A stretch of DNA of 7,221 nucleotides from Desulfosporosinus sp. (GTDB taxonomy: Bacteria > Bacillota > Desulfitobacteriia > Desulfitobacteriales > Desulfitobacteriaceae): the NCBI GenBank assembly GCA_003132105.1, contig PKWS01000135.1, positions 1 to 7,221 of the forward strand, written 5' to 3'. Of this stretch, positions 5,228 through 7,221 are shown piece after piece (position 1 is the stretch's first letter; each line of letters starts with the position of its first letter). Under the pieces are notes generated by a model. The model saw only the letters and a list, made by a program, of their open reading frames with translations, was not told the DNA's origin and made no database searches. A program made the translations under genes and the position numbers.

Positions 5228-5740
5228 ATGGACTTTAAAGAACATATTCGTGTGATTAATGATTTTCCCAAGGAAGGAATCTCGTACAAGGATATAACGA
5301 CTTTGCTCAAAAATGGCGAAGTGTATCGGGCTGCTATTGATGCTCTGGTTGAAAAAATTAAGCCTTGGCAGCCTGAGGTGATCGTTGGACCTGAAGCCCG
5401 TGGCTTTTTACTAGGCGCTCCGCTTGCCTATGCCTTAGGGATAGGTTTTGTTCCAGTCCGAAAACCGGGTAAATTACCGGGGAAAACCATTAGTGAAACG
5501 TACGCTTTAGAATATGGGCTTGATACTTTAGAAGTCCATGCAGATGCTATTTCTCCTGGTGAACGGGTCGTAATAGTCGATGACCTGTTGGCAACCGGAG
5601 GAACGATGTTGGCGACTGCAAACTTAATGAAAAAGATTGGCGCAGATATGCTCGGGATGGGCTTTTTAATTGAATTAACGTTTTTAAACGGAAGAGAAAA
5701 GTTGGCAGATTATCCCGTTTTTTCATTGGTCCAGTATTAA
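5228..5740 (+). CDS. apt: Adenine phosphoribosyltransferase
   Basis: Apt converts adenine and PRPP to AMP and pyrophosphate in cytoplasmic purine salvage. The ATG at 5228 gives 170 residues, the usual length of bacterial Apt, and has AAGGGCGGAG (5213-5222) five bases upstream. The in-frame ATG at 5192 would add 12 unneeded residues. Diagnostic parts are the N-terminal IRVINDFPKEGISYKDIT (7-24), GPEARGF (54-60), the flexible loop region VRKPGKLPGKT (77-87) with the tyrosine-bearing ETYALEYG (90-97), and the PRPP-binding motif VVIVDDLLATGGT (114-126). The protein ends with FSLVQY. It is followed after 40 bases by rel, with no terminator between, so the two are very likely co-transcribed. This couples adenylate supply to alarmone metabolism, the arrangement also found in Bacillus. 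Nothing in the sequence suggests loss of activity. Confidence 0.97.
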   Translation: MDFKEHIRVINDFPKEGISYKDITTLLKNGEVYRAAIDALVEKIKPWQPEVIVGPEARGFLLGAPLAYALGIGFVPVRKPGKLPGKTISETYALEYGLDTLEVHADAISPGERVVIVDDLLATGGTMLATANLMKKIGADMLGMGFLIELTFLNGREKLADYPVFSLVQY

Positions 5741-5780
5741 GCATCAACTTGGGGTATATATGGATGAGAGGAGTTCGCCA

Positions 5781-7221
5781 ATGTCCTATGCGGAGTTAAG
5801 GGTAAAACTGCAAAAGATATCGCCACAGGCACGTCTAGACATTGTAGACAAGGCTTATCAATTTGCTGAAGTGGCACATCGCAATCAACTTCGGAACTCC
5901 GGGGAAGACTATATTTTCCATCCACTTGAAGTCGCGCAGATTTTAGTTGAATTGGAAATGGATGAGGCAACCATTGCTGCCTCCTTGCTTCATGATGTTG
6001 TGGAAGATACATCGTATACACTTGCGGATATCGAGAAGGAATTTGGTTCGGAAATTGCTTTGCTTGTCGATGGAGTGACCAAGCTCGGACGGATTGAGTA
6101 CAAGAGTAAGATGGAGCAACAAGTGGAGAATTTGCGCAAGATGTTCTTGGCCATGGCCAAGGACATCCGAGTTATTCTCATTAAACTGGCCGATCGCCTT
6201 CATAACATGCGTACCTTGAAATATCATTCTATCGAAAAACAAAAAGAAATTGCCCAAGAAACTCTTGAGATTTTTGCACCCTTGGCTAACCGTCTTGGGA
6301 TTTTTAGGATTAAGTGGGAGCTGGAAGATCTTTCATTTCGATATTTGAAACCTCAGGAGTACTATGACTTAGTTGAAAAAATTGCTCTGAAACGACGGGA
6401 GCGCGAAGCATATATCAATGAAGTCATTGCTCAAATGCGTGAAAGATTAAATGAAGTTGAAATATATGCAGACATAGAGGGCCGTCCTAAGCACTTTTAC
6501 AGCATTTATCGTAAAATGATTACTCAGAACAAAGAACTGAGCGAAATCTACGACCTAATGGCGATTCGAGTGGTTGTTGAATCAGTCAATGATTGTTATG
6601 GGGCGCTGGGAATTATCCACACTTTATGGAAGCCGATACCTGGGCGTTTTAAAGACTATATTGCCATGCCCAAACCCAATATGTACCAGTCTCTACATAC
6701 CACTCTGATCGGAGTTCACGGCGAACCCTTTGAAATACAGATTCGGACGAATGAAATGCACCGCACGTCCGAATACGGTATTGCTGCGCATTGGAAGTAC
6801 AAAGAAGAAGGTAGTAATAAAGAAGGTGGTAACAAAGCAGAGAGCGTTAACTTTGAGCAAAAGCTTTCTTGGTTGCGCCAGTTGCTAGAGTGGCAACATG
6901 ATTCCCGGGATGCCGGAGAATTTATGGAATCTCTAAAGATTGACTTATTTGCTGATACCGTCTTTGTGTTTACTCCTAAAGGGGATGTGGTTGAACTACC
7001 AGCCGATTCTTGTCCGATTGATTTTGCTTACCGTGTCCATACGGATGTTGGGCATCGTTGTGTTGGCGCGAAGATTAACGGACGGATCGTTCCACTCGAG
7101 ACAAAATTGACTAATGGAGACATTCTAGAAATTCTTACGTCGAAACAAGGGGGGGGACCTAGCCGGGATTGGTTAGCTTTTGTTAAAACCTCTCAAGCCA
7201 AGAATAGGATTCGTCAATGGT
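5781..7221 (+). CDS. relA: Bifunctional (p)ppGpp synthetase/hydrolase Rel, 5' part
   Basis: The enzyme makes ppGpp/pppGpp from ATP and GDP/GTP and hydrolyses it again, driving the stringent response. The ATG at 5781 has GAGAGGAG (5766-5773) seven bases upstream; an in-frame ATG at 5760 is possible but has a poorer site. 480 codons are present and the frame runs off the window edge. The hydrolase HD domain is intact: H47, H71-D72, E75-D76 and D138 (LADRLHN), each six residues lower than in Streptococcus Rel. The synthetase domain has RPKHFYS, YDLMAIRV (D258), the RFKD motif (289-292), YQSLHTT and FEIQIRT. RFKD is the charge pattern of bifunctional Rel, whereas synthetase-only RelA has an acidic one. 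The TGS domain starts near residue 390 (VFVFTPKGDVVELP). The missing 3' part should hold the helical, zinc-finger and ACT regions. Eight G in a row lie at 7149-7156. Confidence 0.96.
   Translation, partial: MSYAELRVKLQKISPQARLDIVDKAYQFAEVAHRNQLRNSGEDYIFHPLEVAQILVELEMDEATIAASLLHDVVEDTSYTLADIEKEFGSEIALLVDGVTKLGRIEYKSKMEQQVENLRKMFLAMAKDIRVILIKLADRLHNMRTLKYHSIEKQKEIAQETLEIFAPLANRLGIFRIKWELEDLSFRYLKPQEYYDLVEKIALKRREREAYINEVIAQMRERLNEVEIYADIEGRPKHFYSIYRKMITQNKELSEIYDLMAIRVVVESVNDCYGALGIIHTLWKPIPGRFKDYIAMPKPNMYQSLHTTLIGVHGEPFEIQIRTNEMHRTSEYGIAAHWKYKEEGSNKEGGNKAESVNFEQKLSWLRQLLEWQHDSRDAGEFMESLKIDLFADTVFVFTPKGDVVELPADSCPIDFAYRVHTDVGHRCVGAKINGRIVPLETKLTNGDILEILTSKQGGGPSRDWLAFVKTSQAKNRIRQW

Noticed and set aside
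5943..6257. Minus-strand open frames within rel
   Set aside because: They overlap the conserved HD hydrolase domain and have no ribosome binding site or family features.

Overview
This is a chromosomal window from an endospore-forming low-GC Firmicute. A Peptococcaceae-type clostridium such as Desulfosporosinus or Desulfitobacterium is my best guess. The evidence is strong GGAGG-type ribosome binding sites, frequent TTG and GTG starts, two tiny YjcZ-like sporulation proteins, and the gene order recJ-like, apt, rel, which also occurs in Bacillus subtilis as yrvE(recJ)-apt-relA. The genus is inference; the phylum is well supported. All genes read left to right.

Layout. Positions 1-236 hold two small Gly/Ala-rich, one-helix proteins of the YjcZ type, the first cut by the window edge, followed by a hairpin terminator at 274-303. 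Positions 421-867 encode an unrecognised four-helix membrane protein. Positions 896-1110 form an elaborate leader: an extended -10 promoter, a candidate NiCo (czcD-motif) nickel/cobalt riboswitch, a terminator sharing bases with the riboswitch core, and a large imperfect palindrome. Positions 1111-2061 encode a cation diffusion facilitator (CDF) metal exporter with a cysteine-bearing tail. After a 154-base gap with an inverted repeat comes a divergent, A+T-rich RecJ-family exonuclease (2216-4021), then a gap with an in-frame extension and possible RNA structure. Next are a membrane-anchored papain-fold (NlpC/P60- or CHAP-like) protein (4212-4931), a 296-base gap with a promoter and a perfect 8-bp hairpin, adenine phosphoribosyltransferase (apt, 5228-5740), and the first 480 codons of a bifunctional Rel (p)ppGpp synthetase/hydrolase that runs off the right edge.

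How the parts work together. The leader and the CDF gene look like a self-contained metal detoxification switch: Ni2+ or Co2+ would stabilise the aptamer, block the terminator and turn on the exporter. apt and rel are 40 bases apart, probably co-transcribed, and link purine salvage with alarmone metabolism. The RecJ-like gene stands where recJ is expected, but its base composition and the peptidase-like gene behind it suggest that this part was remodelled or acquired.

No CRISPR array, transposase, rRNA, tRNA or recognisable defence system is visible. The most interesting signals are the metal-riboswitch leader, the structured gaps on both sides of the recJ-like/papain-fold pair, and a run of eight G in rel.
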